Below are positions 1 to 8,450 of a stretch of 64,000 bases of DNA, piece after piece (within the stretch, counting starts at the first letter, position 1; each line of letters starts with the position of its first letter). Under the pieces are notes generated by a model. That model had not been told where the DNA came from. It saw only the letters and a list, made by a program, of their open reading frames with translations, and did no database searches. This DNA is from Ideonella alba. GTDB taxonomy: Bacteria > Pseudomonadota > Gammaproteobacteria > Burkholderiales > Burkholderiaceae_C. The position numbers and the translations under genes are program-made. The DNA is taken from contig NZ_JAGQDF010000017.1 of assembly GCF_018069875.1 (NCBI RefSeq), forward strand, positions 50,200-114,199, written 5' to 3'.

Positions 1-27
1 TGAGTCCAGCGGATCGCCCTGTTCTTG

Positions 28-1137
28 ATGCAGCTGCACGGTTTCATCCTCACGCCTGATGGCTTTTTGCGCGGCACGCTGCACTGCGAAGGCGGGCGTA
101 TCGTCGCCATCGAAGGCTGTTCCGTCCCTGAGACGCAGGCACGGGGCGAGACGATGATCCTGCCTGGATTCATCGATGCCCATGTCCACGGCGGCGGCGG
201 CGCCGACGTGATGGATGCGGGCGAGGCGGTCTTGACGACTGCGCGAACGCATGCGCGCCATGGCACCACCACCCTGCTGGCGACCACGATGACGGCGCCG
301 CTCGAAGAGATCGAGGCGGCGCTCATGGCACTGGCACCCTGGTGCAACCAATCGGTGCCCGGCGCGGCGAACATCGCTGGCGTCCACCTTGAGGGCCCTT
401 ACATCAATCCCCAACGCCTGGGTGCGCAACCCGACCATGCCTGGGTGGGCACCTTGCAGCAGGTGCGGTCGCTGTGCCGGCTGGCACCGATCCGGCTTGT
501 CACGCTGGCGCCGGAAGTGCCGGGCCACCTGGCGCTGATCGCGGCGTTGAGTGCCGAGGGTCTGCGCGTGCAGATCGGCCACAGCAATGGCCGCTACGAG
601 GACGGCGTGGCCGCGATCGAACAAGGCGCCAGCGGCTTCACACATCTGTTCAACGCCATGAGCGGCCTGCACCACCGCGACCCCGGCATGGTGGGCGCGG
701 CGCTGGCGCATGCCCGGCATGCCGAAATCATTCCCGACCTCTTGCATGTGCATCCAGGCGCGATCCGCGCTGCACTGAGGGCAATCCCCTGTCTGTACTG
801 TGTCAGCGATTCCACGGCCGGTGCGGGCATGCCCGACGGGCGCTACCGCCTTGGGCGGCATGAGGTCTACAAGTGCCAGGGTGGCGTGCGCCTGGCAGAT
901 GGCACATTGGCCGGCAGTGCATTGACGATGGACCAGGCGCTGCGCAATCTCGTCAAACTGGGACTGTCGGTGCAGGAGGCCAGCATGCGGGTGTCGACCA
1001 TCGCTGCCGACTATCTCGGTCTGAGCGACCGCGGGCGTCTGGTTCCGGGCGCGCGGGCAGACATGGTGGTGCTCGATGGCGAACTCAGCCTTCAGGGGGT
1101 CTATGTCGAAGGCGTGGCCATTGATCTGGCAACGTGA
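28..1137 (+). CDS. nagA: N-acetylglucosamine-6-phosphate deacetylase
   Basis: Cytoplasmic amidohydrolase that removes acetate from GlcNAc-6-phosphate to give glucosamine-6-phosphate, the step before deamination. The 369-residue product has the family's usual length. Visible residues are the HxH metal pair in DAHVHGG (H52, H54), the metal-binding Glu in HLEGPY (E122), His in GHSN (H185), His in THLFNAM (H206) and the catalytic Asp in VSDSTAG (D261). ATG 28 is taken as start; a TTG lies one codon earlier and an in-frame stop occupies bases 1-3. No strong ribosome binding site is visible. It lies 42 bases before the cupin gene on the same strand. The family assignment is secure; substrate follows from the family and from the surrounding chitin genes. 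Confidence 0.95.
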   Translation: MQLHGFILTPDGFLRGTLHCEGGRIVAIEGCSVPETQARGETMILPGFIDAHVHGGGGADVMDAGEAVLTTARTHARHGTTTLLATTMTAPLEEIEAALMALAPWCNQSVPGAANIAGVHLEGPYINPQRLGAQPDHAWVGTLQQVRSLCRLAPIRLVTLAPEVPGHLALIAALSAEGLRVQIGHSNGRYEDGVAAIEQGASGFTHLFNAMSGLHHRDPGMVGAALAHARHAEIIPDLLHVHPGAIRAALRAIPCLYCVSDSTAGAGMPDGRYRLGRHEVYKCQGGVRLADGTLAGSALTMDQALRNLVKLGLSVQEASMRVSTIAADYLGLSDRGRLVPGARADMVVLDGELSLQGVYVEGVAIDLAT

Positions 1138-1179
1138 GGCCCCACGGCTTCCACCTGCCCGCGAGGCGAGGCTGACGCG

Positions 1180-2199
1180 ATGCCGACCATGACCGAAGTC
1201 AGCGGCCTGTCCAGGGCTCGTTTTGAACAGGATGTCGTGCCCGCCTACCAGCCGGTGGTGATTCGCGGGCTGGTATCCCATTGGCCACTGGTTGAACATG
1301 CCAATGCGGGTCTGGAGGCCGTACTGCGCTATCTCGACGCCTTCGCCAACCCAGGCCAGACCGTCGACGCCTTGCTCGCTCGGCCCAGTCCCGAGCGCAG
1401 TTTCAGCTATCGGGCGAGCCAGGATGGATTCAACTTCGCACACGAGAAGCGCGACCTCGCCGCCATCTTCGAGCAGTTGTGGCGCTACAGCCATTTCGAG
1501 GATCCGCCCTGTCTGGCCGTGCAAAGCGCCCTGGTGGCCGAGGCCCTGCCGGGCCTGGAGCGTGCCCACGTCTGCCCGCTGCTTGATGCTGAAGTCTCCG
1601 CTCGCATCTGGATAGGCAACCGTGCAACGGTGCCGGCGCACTTCGACGACTCGCACAACCTGGCCTGCGTGGCCGCTGGGAGTCGGCGCTTCACGCTGCT
1701 ACCGCCGCAGTGCGCGCCACTGTTGTATTTGGCTGCGCCCGATTACGCGCCGACAGGTGCGCCAATGTCCGTGGTGCCTGAGTTGCACAGCGCCAACCTC
1801 GACCAGTTTCCACTGCTGCGCGAAGCGCTTGACCAGGCCTTGGTCGCTGAATTGGCGCCGGGTGATGCGGTCTACATTCCGCCGCTGTGGTTTCACCAGG
1901 TGCAGGCGCTGGCGCCACAGCTCAACATCCTGATGAACTACTGGTGGCGTCCGGCGGCGCCTCAGGGCCGCAAGGACGATCTGCACATGGCCGCGATGCG
2001 CCTGGCAATGCTGGCCTACAGACATCTGCCAGCATCTGAACGTGAAGGATGGCGCGCCCTGCTCGGGCATTACGTCTTCGGTGCGCGGGACCAGGACCTG
2101 GCCCATATTCCCGAGACCGAGCGCCGTCTGCTCGGCACCGTCGATGCACCCACCGAGCGAGCCCATCGCGAGGACATCATCCGTCGCTTGCGCGACTGA
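1180..2199 (+). CDS. Cupin-like (JmjC-type) protein
   Basis: A 339-residue protein of the cupin_8/JmjC-like class, whose members are Fe(II)/2-oxoglutarate oxygenases or related folds. The metal triad can be placed: HFD in PAHFDDS (H154, D156) and the distal His in LWFHQVQ (H239). It has no signal peptide, so it should be cytoplasmic. In carbohydrate loci of Caulobacter- and Xanthomonas-like bacteria, genes of this family recur beside a tryptophan-halogenase-like gene and a TonB-dependent receptor, as here (family knowledge). The start ATG 1180 has a weak GAGG-type site upstream; a second ATG lies three codons on. It converges with the halogenase gene, ending 62 bases from it. The substrate is unknown. 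Confidence 0.8.
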   Translation: MPTMTEVSGLSRARFEQDVVPAYQPVVIRGLVSHWPLVEHANAGLEAVLRYLDAFANPGQTVDALLARPSPERSFSYRASQDGFNFAHEKRDLAAIFEQLWRYSHFEDPPCLAVQSALVAEALPGLERAHVCPLLDAEVSARIWIGNRATVPAHFDDSHNLACVAAGSRRFTLLPPQCAPLLYLAAPDYAPTGAPMSVVPELHSANLDQFPLLREALDQALVAELAPGDAVYIPPLWFHQVQALAPQLNILMNYWWRPAAPQGRKDDLHMAAMRLAMLAYRHLPASEREGWRALLGHYVFGARDQDLAHIPETERRLLGTVDAPTERAHREDIIRRLRD

Positions 2200-2260
2200 T
2201 GGCGACTCACGCAGCATCTGAGGGTCCCGGTCAGAGACCGCTGTACCGTGGCCGCTGAGG

Positions 2261-3901
2261 TCACCACAGATAAACCTGCAGCGAGGTGTCACCCAGACGC
2301 GGCGGTATGTCGACGAGAAGCGCTCTGTGGTCGGGGAAGTTCAAGGCACTGCGCGAGACAAAGTCGTCCACCGACGCCAGTCGATGCCGTGCGTGGTCGA
2401 CCGTAGGTGGCTGCACCTCGTCTACATCGGGAAAAACACCCATGCCGCACAGCAGCGCATACCAGGACATGATCGGATAGCCCTGGCCAAAGCGGCCTGC
2501 CCGCAGCGCTGGCGCCAAGGGCTGGCGCGACATCCACGTCATCAGCACGCCCCGCAGCGAGTCCGACAGGTGCATGTTCTCGGCGTTGGCCACCCAGTAG
2601 TCAGTGTCGGTGCGCGAGTTGGTCTTGTAGTGGGCCACGATGTAGTCGCGTGTGTTTTCAAAGCGCTGCCGCATGGTCTCGTTGAAGCGCTCTTGTGCGG
2701 CGGGACCGAGGTCGCCGTCCTCCAGGGCCTGGACGAGCATGGCTGCCGTTCGCTGCACAAACAGCAGTGCCGTAGCCTCCAGGGGTTCGATGAAACCCTG
2801 CGAGAGCCCCACGGCCACACAGTTGCGGTTCCACACCTGAGCCATGCGGCCAACACGCATCTTCAGGTGACGGGCGCTGACATCGGCGTCCAGCAGTCCC
2901 AGATGGCGACGCAACTCGGTCTCGGCCGCGTCGGCGCTGCAGTGTGCGCTGCTGTACACATAACCATTCCCGCAGCGCTGGCGCAATGGAATCTTCCACG
3001 CCCAGCCGTACCTCAAGGCGGTAGAGACGGTTTGCGACTCGATCGGGCCTTCCAGCGGCGTCGGCACGGCGATGGCCGCGTCGTTGAAAAGGTTCTCGCC
3101 AAACGCAATGAAGGGCGTCTTCAAGGCCTGACCAATGAGCAGCGACGCAAAGCCCGTGCAGTCAACGAAGAAGTCAGCCTGCAACACCTCATCGCCTTCC
3201 AGACGCAGGCCACTGACGTTGCCCTGTTCGTCCAACAACACCTGCCGGACATGGCGCGTAAGGTGTTGCACGCCGCGGGCCACGGCCTTGCGACTCAAAA
3301 ACTGGCCCAGGAGCGTGGCGTCGAAGTGATAGCCATAGCCCACGTCGAAGGGAAAGTTCTCACGGGGGCGTGGCGCCAGGCCGCGCCGCGCCAGCGTGGC
3401 CGAGACAAAAAAGCGATCCGGGTGCGCGTCCACGTCGGCGCCATCCAGACGCGCGTGGGCATTGTCGACAAACACCGGCATCACCATGTTGTCGAGCGTC
3501 GACGCGAAGGGATGGAAGTAGCGCTCGAAGCCGGGCTTGGTGGACCAGCGCTCAAACGTGATGCCGCTTTTGTAGGTGGCGTTGCAAGCGGGCATCCATT
3601 CTGATTCCTCGATGCCAACCACCTCGAAAAATTGGCGCAGCCAATTGGTCGAGCCCTCGCCGACACCAATGATGCCCACCTCGGGCGACTCCACCACCGT
3701 GACCTGCAGACGTTGGCCATAGGCAGTGGTGGCCAGCATCAGGGCCGTCATCCACCCGGCCGAACCGCCACCCACCACGCACACGTGCCGCACGGGTGGC
3801 GGGATGTCGCGGCCCGGGGTTCGCGTTTGCGCGGCGATGTACTGGTCGATGATGCTGGCGTTGGTGTTGGTGCTGGTGTTGGTGTTGGCGTTGGTGCTCA
3901 C
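2261..3901 (-). CDS. Flavin-dependent tryptophan-halogenase-like protein
   Basis: FAD-binding halogenase-family protein. From the chosen start it has 546 residues: the nucleotide motif GGGSAG at 44-49, a Lys in ATYKSGI (about K111) in the place of the family's catalytic Lys, and the halogenase signature WAWKIP at 300-305. The open frame reaches an ATG at 3946, but that stretch is the stem of a strong terminator hairpin (3923-3942), so GTG 3901 is preferred; neither start has a clear ribosome binding site. The N-terminus then begins with a low-complexity Asn/Thr/Ser/Ala run (residues 2-16) encoded by GTTGGT-like DNA repeats. It lies downstream of the receptor gene on the same strand. The true substrate is unknown; free tryptophan is unlikely given the carbohydrate context (inference). 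Confidence 0.85.
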   Translation of the reverse strand: MSTNANTNTSTNTNASIIDQYIAAQTRTPGRDIPPPVRHVCVVGGGSAGWMTALMLATTAYGQRLQVTVVESPEVGIIGVGEGSTNWLRQFFEVVGIEESEWMPACNATYKSGITFERWSTKPGFERYFHPFASTLDNMVMPVFVDNAHARLDGADVDAHPDRFFVSATLARRGLAPRPRENFPFDVGYGYHFDATLLGQFLSRKAVARGVQHLTRHVRQVLLDEQGNVSGLRLEGDEVLQADFFVDCTGFASLLIGQALKTPFIAFGENLFNDAAIAVPTPLEGPIESQTVSTALRYGWAWKIPLRQRCGNGYVYSSAHCSADAAETELRRHLGLLDADVSARHLKMRVGRMAQVWNRNCVAVGLSQGFIEPLEATALLFVQRTAAMLVQALEDGDLGPAAQERFNETMRQRFENTRDYIVAHYKTNSRTDTDYWVANAENMHLSDSLRGVLMTWMSRQPLAPALRAGRFGQGYPIMSWYALLCGMGVFPDVDEVQPPTVDHARHRLASVDDFVSRSALNFPDHRALLVDIPPRLGDTSLQVYLW

Positions 3902-3916
3902 GATGTCTTGAGGATG

Positions 3917-3942
3917 AAAAAAGGGAGCGCCTCGGCGCTCCC
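3917..3942 (-). terminator. Intrinsic terminator after the TonB-dependent receptor gene
   Basis: Read on the minus strand, a perfect 9-bp G/C-rich stem (arms 3934-3942 and 3923-3931, 2-base loop) is followed directly by six T residues (3917-3922). It lies about 85 bases past the receptor stop codon and just before the halogenase reading frame, so it should cut receptor transcripts and lower halogenase expression. Confidence 0.8.
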
Positions 3943-4027
3943 CCATGTGCTTTGCACGCGGCGCGGGCCGGCACGCGGTGACCGATGGTCTCAGGCCACA
4001 CCTTGCCGAAGTCGCGACCGCCGTGAA

Positions 4028-6853
4028 TCAGAACTTCACACGCGCCGTGAGGTAGTACTGGCGGCCGTTCTTGTAGATGGCGCGCGGCTGAACATCGGAG
4101 GCGTAGTTGACCAATGTCGGGTTGTTCAGGTTCTGCATGTCCAGGGTGATCCCGAAGTTGGCATTGAACTTGTAGCCCAAGGATGCGGACAACACGCCTA
4201 CGCCCTTCTGGAAGTACTCGGTTCCGCGGTCCAGACCCAGGAAGATGTCGTCCATGTGGTTGTAGTTGACGCGCGCCGAGAACACGTCGTTTTCGTAGTA
4301 GCCGGTCAGGTTGACGGCGTTCTTCACGTTTCCGCGCAGCAGCTTGCCGTCCTCGTCGCTGCCATTGGACAGGGTGTAGTTGGCGCCGACGCCGAAGTTG
4401 TTGCCAATGGGCGTCTCGAACGCGAACTCCATGCCCGAGACGGTGGCTTTCTTGTTCGTCAGGCCGGTGATGACAAATTGACGATCGACCAGTTGCACAT
4501 CCCCGCCGCCGCCGGTATTGCCCAGCAGCACGGGGTAGGTCGCCGTGAAGCTGCCGTTGGTGATGTAGCTGGCCAGATCCATGTGGAACGCACCCACCGA
4601 GGCATAGGCCCGTGGTGCGAAGTACCACGAGATATTGGCGTCGATGTTGGTAGAGCGCACCGGCTTCAAGCCGGGATTGCCGGCCGTGCCGCCGCCCACG
4701 GCGGCGTTGTCCAGGAACATGCCGTTGGTGTTCAACGAGGTGTAGGCCGAAAGCGCCGTGTAGTCGGCCCGTGTCATCGTGCGGCTGACGGACATCCGGC
4801 CGACGACGTCTTTGGTGATGTCCAGGCGCACGCTGGCACTGGGCAGCACGTCGGTGTAGGTGCGGGAGTCGGACGTGGCATTGAAGTTGCCGAAGAGCGA
4901 TGAGACGTCGGGGGTCTCACCGTCGCGGCTGGGGCGGAACGAGCCCGAGGTCTGCTTGGTGCGCACCAGCCGCACGCCAACGTTGCCGCCCCAGGCATCG
5001 CCCTCCAGATTGGCCTGCACGTAGACTGCCGTGGTCGACTCTTTCACGCTGTATTCGCCGCCGTCAAATGGCGAGCGGCGCGCGATGGGGTCGCGGTTGG
5101 CGAAGCTGGCGTTGTAGGCGGCCAGCGCATCGGCGGGGATGTAGCCGATCTGGGTCGGAAAGCCCGAACCGAGGCCGCTGCCGAAGTTGGACGGGTAGCT
5201 CGCTGAAAGTGCCGGCAGGCTGGCCGCGGCGAAGGGCGAGTTCTGCGGCGCATCGACGCCATTGACGGCGCACGCGCTGGGTTGACTCCAGTCGAAGCCC
5301 GTCACGCGATATGGGGTGCCGCTGGCGCAGCCCGGCCCTTGGTTGACCGTGGGGTCGGTGTGGCGCTTGTGCGTGGCACTGCGCGCGCCGAACTTCAGGC
5401 TGCGCAGCATGCCCGTGTCCAGCTTGTACTCGGCATCCAGTTGCGCCCAGTCTTCCTTGTCGTGCACCACCACGTTCTGCGTACCGAAGATCCAGTCCGC
5501 CGTCATGCTCGGGTTGTTGAAGGAGAAGGCGGGTGCCGAGTGCGGGCCGTTGATCGCAAAGCCAGCGCGGTCGGTGCGGATGGCCAGTTCCACCACGTCC
5601 TGGCTCAGCGTCTTGCCCTTGCCCTTGGTGGTTCCGATGTTGCTGCTGAGCGTCAGCGCGTTGCTGAGCTTGAACGTGCCTTCGAGGTTGAAGAAGCTGC
5701 TTTCGGCCGACGCGTCGCGGGAGATCATGTCGTAGTAGCCGGCGGTGCTGGCATTGGCCCAGTTGAAGGTGCCGCCGGTCAGCGTACGGTCGCCGTTCTT
5801 GCCGGTCGTGATCTCGTAGTTGGAGAGGGTCGCACTGTTGATCAGGCCGGGGCGCACGGCCATCAGGTAGTTGCGGTTGTAGTTCTCGGCGCCCAGTTTG
5901 GAGCTGAAGCCTGTCAGCACCAGGTCGATGTCCTTGGTGGGGCGGAACTGGGCCTTTACGAGGCCGCCCTTGCGCTCGCGGGTCTGTTCGAAGAGAGCTG
6001 AGCCGATCAGATCGGGCAAGTAGACGCCCGCCAGCTCCGGGTGGGCCGCCACCAGGTTGGGCGCGTTGCTGCTGTCCAGCCGGTTGAAGAAGCCCAATGT
6101 CTCGACGCCGTCGCGACGCAGGCTGCGCTTTTCCGAGAAGGCCTGCACCATCAGGCCGAAAGTGCGCTCGTTGTTGCGGAAGTTCAGCAGCGCACTGGCC
6201 TGAGGATCGCTCTCACCCGCCAGATCGGAATAGACCATGCCAAGGCTGGCTTCAAACGTGAGGTTCTTGCGGAATTCCAGCGGCGTACGCGTGATGATGT
6301 TGATCGACCCCGCCGTGCCGCCTTCAATCTGCGAGGCCTCCGCGCTCTTGTGCACTTCCACGCGCGACACCAGTTCCGAGGGCAGCAGCGTGTAGCTCAC
6401 GCTGCGGCCCACACCGGCACCGGTCTGGTCCAGCACGAACCAGTCACCGTTGGCAATGGCGTGGCCGTCCACCAGGGTTTGCGTGAGGCTGGGGTTGGTA
6501 CCGCGCAAGCCCACGCGGTCGCGCTCGTCGAAGCCGCCGGAACCTGCAGCGGCACTGGTGATCACGGAGATGCCGGCAATGCGCGACAGTGAGTCGGCGA
6601 CGTTTTTGTCGGGCATCTTGCCGATGTCCTCGGCGGTGACGACGTCAATGTTTGCATCGGCCAGACGCTTGACGTTGATGGCCTGCTGCAGCGACGCGCG
6701 GATGCCGGTGATCTCAACCGTCTGCGTCGGCACCTCGGCTTTGGCAGCCGGCGCGCTGGCGGGCGTTGCGGGCGGGGCGGTCTGGGCAAGGGTGGACACC
6801 GGCATCGACAGCAGCGCCACGGCTGCGGTGATCGGCGAAAGGCGGAACTTCAT
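4028..6853 (-). CDS. TonB-dependent receptor for chitin/GlcNAc oligosaccharides
   Basis: Outer-membrane gated channel that imports substrates too large for porins, powered by TonB. The 941-residue product begins with a Sec signal peptide (about residues 1-24, ending STLAQ), then a TonB-box-like segment TVEITGIR, a plug domain (AEDIGKMPDKNVADSL) and a long beta-barrel ending in an aromatic-Phe C-terminus (TARVKF), as expected for outer-membrane insertion. ATG 6853 is chosen over upstream codons because AGGAGAG precedes it and the signal peptide starts there. The gene is divergent from the deaminase-hydrolase operon, and a candidate operator lies between them. A chitooligosaccharide substrate is inferred from the neighbouring GH18, GH3 and nagA genes. 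Confidence 0.92.
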   Translation of the reverse strand: MKFRLSPITAAVALLSMPVSTLAQTAPPATPASAPAAKAEVPTQTVEITGIRASLQQAINVKRLADANIDVVTAEDIGKMPDKNVADSLSRIAGISVITSAAAGSGGFDERDRVGLRGTNPSLTQTLVDGHAIANGDWFVLDQTGAGVGRSVSYTLLPSELVSRVEVHKSAEASQIEGGTAGSINIITRTPLEFRKNLTFEASLGMVYSDLAGESDPQASALLNFRNNERTFGLMVQAFSEKRSLRRDGVETLGFFNRLDSSNAPNLVAAHPELAGVYLPDLIGSALFEQTRERKGGLVKAQFRPTKDIDLVLTGFSSKLGAENYNRNYLMAVRPGLINSATLSNYEITTGKNGDRTLTGGTFNWANASTAGYYDMISRDASAESSFFNLEGTFKLSNALTLSSNIGTTKGKGKTLSQDVVELAIRTDRAGFAINGPHSAPAFSFNNPSMTADWIFGTQNVVVHDKEDWAQLDAEYKLDTGMLRSLKFGARSATHKRHTDPTVNQGPGCASGTPYRVTGFDWSQPSACAVNGVDAPQNSPFAAASLPALSASYPSNFGSGLGSGFPTQIGYIPADALAAYNASFANRDPIARRSPFDGGEYSVKESTTAVYVQANLEGDAWGGNVGVRLVRTKQTSGSFRPSRDGETPDVSSLFGNFNATSDSRTYTDVLPSASVRLDITKDVVGRMSVSRTMTRADYTALSAYTSLNTNGMFLDNAAVGGGTAGNPGLKPVRSTNIDANISWYFAPRAYASVGAFHMDLASYITNGSFTATYPVLLGNTGGGGDVQLVDRQFVITGLTNKKATVSGMEFAFETPIGNNFGVGANYTLSNGSDEDGKLLRGNVKNAVNLTGYYENDVFSARVNYNHMDDIFLGLDRGTEYFQKGVGVLSASLGYKFNANFGITLDMQNLNNPTLVNYASDVQPRAIYKNGRQYYLTARVKF

Positions 6854-7241
6854 GGAGCTCTCCTGGGTGTAAAGGGTGCAACGAGGGTGCGGCTCGATCA
6901 CGCATGCCAGACCTGCATGGGGCACGCTTGCGGTGCAGTCTAGCCAGGTGCAATCCACTTTACTACCACTTGCCCTTCGTACTTTCCCGGATAGGCTCGG
7001 TTTTGCAGCGGTTCTGCGAACAGATCGGCTGCCATCGCCCGAACGGGTCAGATCGAGGCTTGACCACTTTCATTGCTGGTACTAAAGTGGTATTTCTGCT
7101 GCGTGGCCTTGGCCAACGCCCTTACATCACAGCGATCAGGCCCATGACCCAGCACTTCCGTGCGTCCGTGCCCGCAAACAACCGCTCCCAAAGGCGATCC
7201 GGCAGACGTGCCGGCAAGCCTTCGACAGTAAAGAGGCGCCG
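6854..7241. promoter_or_regulatory. Divergent control region with repeated operator-like motif
   Basis: This 388-base gap separates the receptor gene from the deaminase operon. It holds two near-identical 14-mers on opposite strands, TGGTACTAAAGTGG at 7077-7090 (+) and TGGTAGTAAAGTGG at 6957-6970 (-), differing at one base. A further ACCACTTT at 7063-7070 forms an inverted repeat with AAAGTGGT at 7084-7091. Repeated TGGT half-sites are typical of GntR/HutC-type regulators of GlcNAc genes (family knowledge); no regulator gene is in the window. Promoter hexamers could not be assigned with confidence. Confidence 0.45.
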
Positions 7242-8450
7242 GTGGCCGACAGCCTCCTAGGAGGCTGTCGGACTTGGGGCGCCGATAGCGAAAATTGGCC
7301 CCAGCGAGCGGATTTTTTGCCGGATTCGCCGCCCCATAGCCCCGCTATGGGGCAAGAAGACGGTGAAAAAGCCGCCGCTGCGGCCGATTTGCAGCCGGCG
7401 ACTCCCAAGTCCGACAGCCTCCTAGCCACCCGCAGCCAGATGGCCCAGGAGTGCCGCGCGGCGCCAGACAACGTGGCCGTGCAGCTGGCACGTGACACCG
7501 AGCGCTATAGGCACCTGGCGGCGCTGCTTCGCGAACATCCGCCGATTCAGGCCGTGACCATCGCACGCGGCAGCTCGGACCACGCCGCGCACTACCTCGC
7601 GTACCTGCTGATGCATCGTCTGGGCCTGTGGGTGTCGTCGATGCCCATGTCCCTGGTCACGCTGTACGGCAGCCCGATGCAGTGTCAGGGTGTGCTTGCG
7701 CTGGCCTTGTCGCAGTCCGGGCAGAGCCCTGACCTGATCGCGCCCGTGGAACACCTGCGGCGCGGGGGCGCTCGCACCGTCGCTTGGGTCAACCAGCCGG
7801 ACTCTCCACTGGCCGCCGCGGCCGAGTTTGATCTGCCTCTGCATGCGGGGCCGGAACTGTCGGTAGCGGCCACCAAGAGTTACATCGCGCAATTGGTCGC
7901 TGCAGCTCGATTGGTCGCGCATTGGCAACAGGACGAAGCGCTTCTGGGCGCACTGCAGGCCTTGCCCGATGGCCTGCAGGCTGCCGCCCGCCTGGATTGG
8001 AGTCGTGCGGTCGACGCTCTGCGCGGTACAACACAGTTGTTCGTCATCGGCCGCGGTCCTTGCCTGGCTGTGGCAGAGGAAGCGGCCTTGAAGTTCAAAG
8101 AGACCTGTGGCATCGCGGCCGAGGCCTTTTCCAGCGCCGAAGTTCAACACGGCCCGATGGCGTTGGTGCGCGATGGTTTTGCGGCATTGGTGTTGGCGCC
8201 CCGTGGGCCAGCGCAGGCCGGCACGGTGGCCCTGGCGCAACGCCTGCGCGACCAAGGTGCCACCGTTGTGCTGGCCGCACCGCCCGGAACGCCCGGCGCT
8301 GACCTGCCGCTCGCGATGGCTGCGCACGAGCTGCTCGACCCCATCACCCTGGTGCAAAGCTTCTACCCCATGGTCGAACAACTCGCCCGCGAACGTGGCA
8401 TGGACCCTGACCGTCCGCCGCACCTGCGCAAGGTCACGCGCACCGCATGA
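7242..8450 (+). CDS. Glucosamine-6-phosphate deaminase, SIS type (NagB-II-like)
   Basis: Two-SIS-domain sugar isomerase/deaminase resembling the C-terminal half of GlmS without the glutaminase domain. It should convert glucosamine-6-phosphate to fructose-6-phosphate and ammonia, taking over from NagA. Visible SIS motifs include ARGSSDHAAHY, ALSQSGQSPD, TKSYIAQL and the GlmS-like SAEVQHGPMAL. The family's usual start region (MAQE...APDNVA) begins only at 7440; the preceding residues 6-61 are encoded by a palindromic mobile element read in frame. GTG 7242 is chosen because AAGAGG lies 5 bases upstream; ATG 7346 (inside the element) and ATG 7440 are alternatives without clear ribosome sites. It overlaps the next gene by ATGA. 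Confidence 0.88.
   Translation: MADSLLGGCRTWGADSENWPQRADFLPDSPPHSPAMGQEDGEKAAAAADLQPATPKSDSLLATRSQMAQECRAAPDNVAVQLARDTERYRHLAALLREHPPIQAVTIARGSSDHAAHYLAYLLMHRLGLWVSSMPMSLVTLYGSPMQCQGVLALALSQSGQSPDLIAPVEHLRRGGARTVAWVNQPDSPLAAAAEFDLPLHAGPELSVAATKSYIAQLVAAARLVAHWQQDEALLGALQALPDGLQAAARLDWSRAVDALRGTTQLFVIGRGPCLAVAEEAALKFKETCGIAAEAFSSAEVQHGPMALVRDGFAALVLAPRGPAQAGTVALAQRLRDQGATVVLAAPPGTPGADLPLAMAAHELLDPITLVQSFYPMVEQLARERGMDPDRPPHLRKVTRTA
7246..7271. repeat. 26-bp perfect palindrome: partial element end abutting element 1
   Basis: Bases 7246-7271 are a perfect palindrome centred on CCTAGG. The left half copies the right-hand end of the 163-bp element (CCGACAGCCTCC plus TA) and the right half is the true left end of the copy at 7260. 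It looks like a fragment of a second copy lying directly beside the complete one. It also supplies codons 2-6 of the deaminase reading frame. Confidence 0.85.
7257..7425. mobile_element. Palindromic MITE-like element, copy 1 (in frame in the deaminase gene)
   Basis: The core runs 7260-7422 (163 bp) between GGAGG and CCTCC; including flanking CTAG the outer 22 bases are perfect inverted repeats (7257-7278 and 7404-7425). A TA flanks each side, consistent with a TA target duplication. A second perfect hairpin (arms 7332-7340 and 7344-7352) lies in the middle. No transposase is encoded. Core plus one TA adds 165 bp, exactly 55 codons, so the deaminase frame stays open. By hand alignment it matches copy 2 at about 153 of 163 positions and is read in the same frame there. 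Confidence 0.85.

Noticed and set aside
2327..3604. Long plus-strand frame opposite the halogenase gene
   Set aside because: It is antisense to a gene with all family motifs, its product looks like no family, and such long shadows are common in GC-rich DNA.
3552..4628. Minus-strand frame spanning the receptor tail, terminator and halogenase start
   Set aside because: It runs through parts of two well-supported genes in another frame and shows no domain; a shadow frame.
7422..8423. 333-residue minus-strand frame opposite the deaminase
   Set aside because: The plus-strand product has clear SIS motifs; the antisense product is Gln/Arg/His-rich as expected for a shadow.
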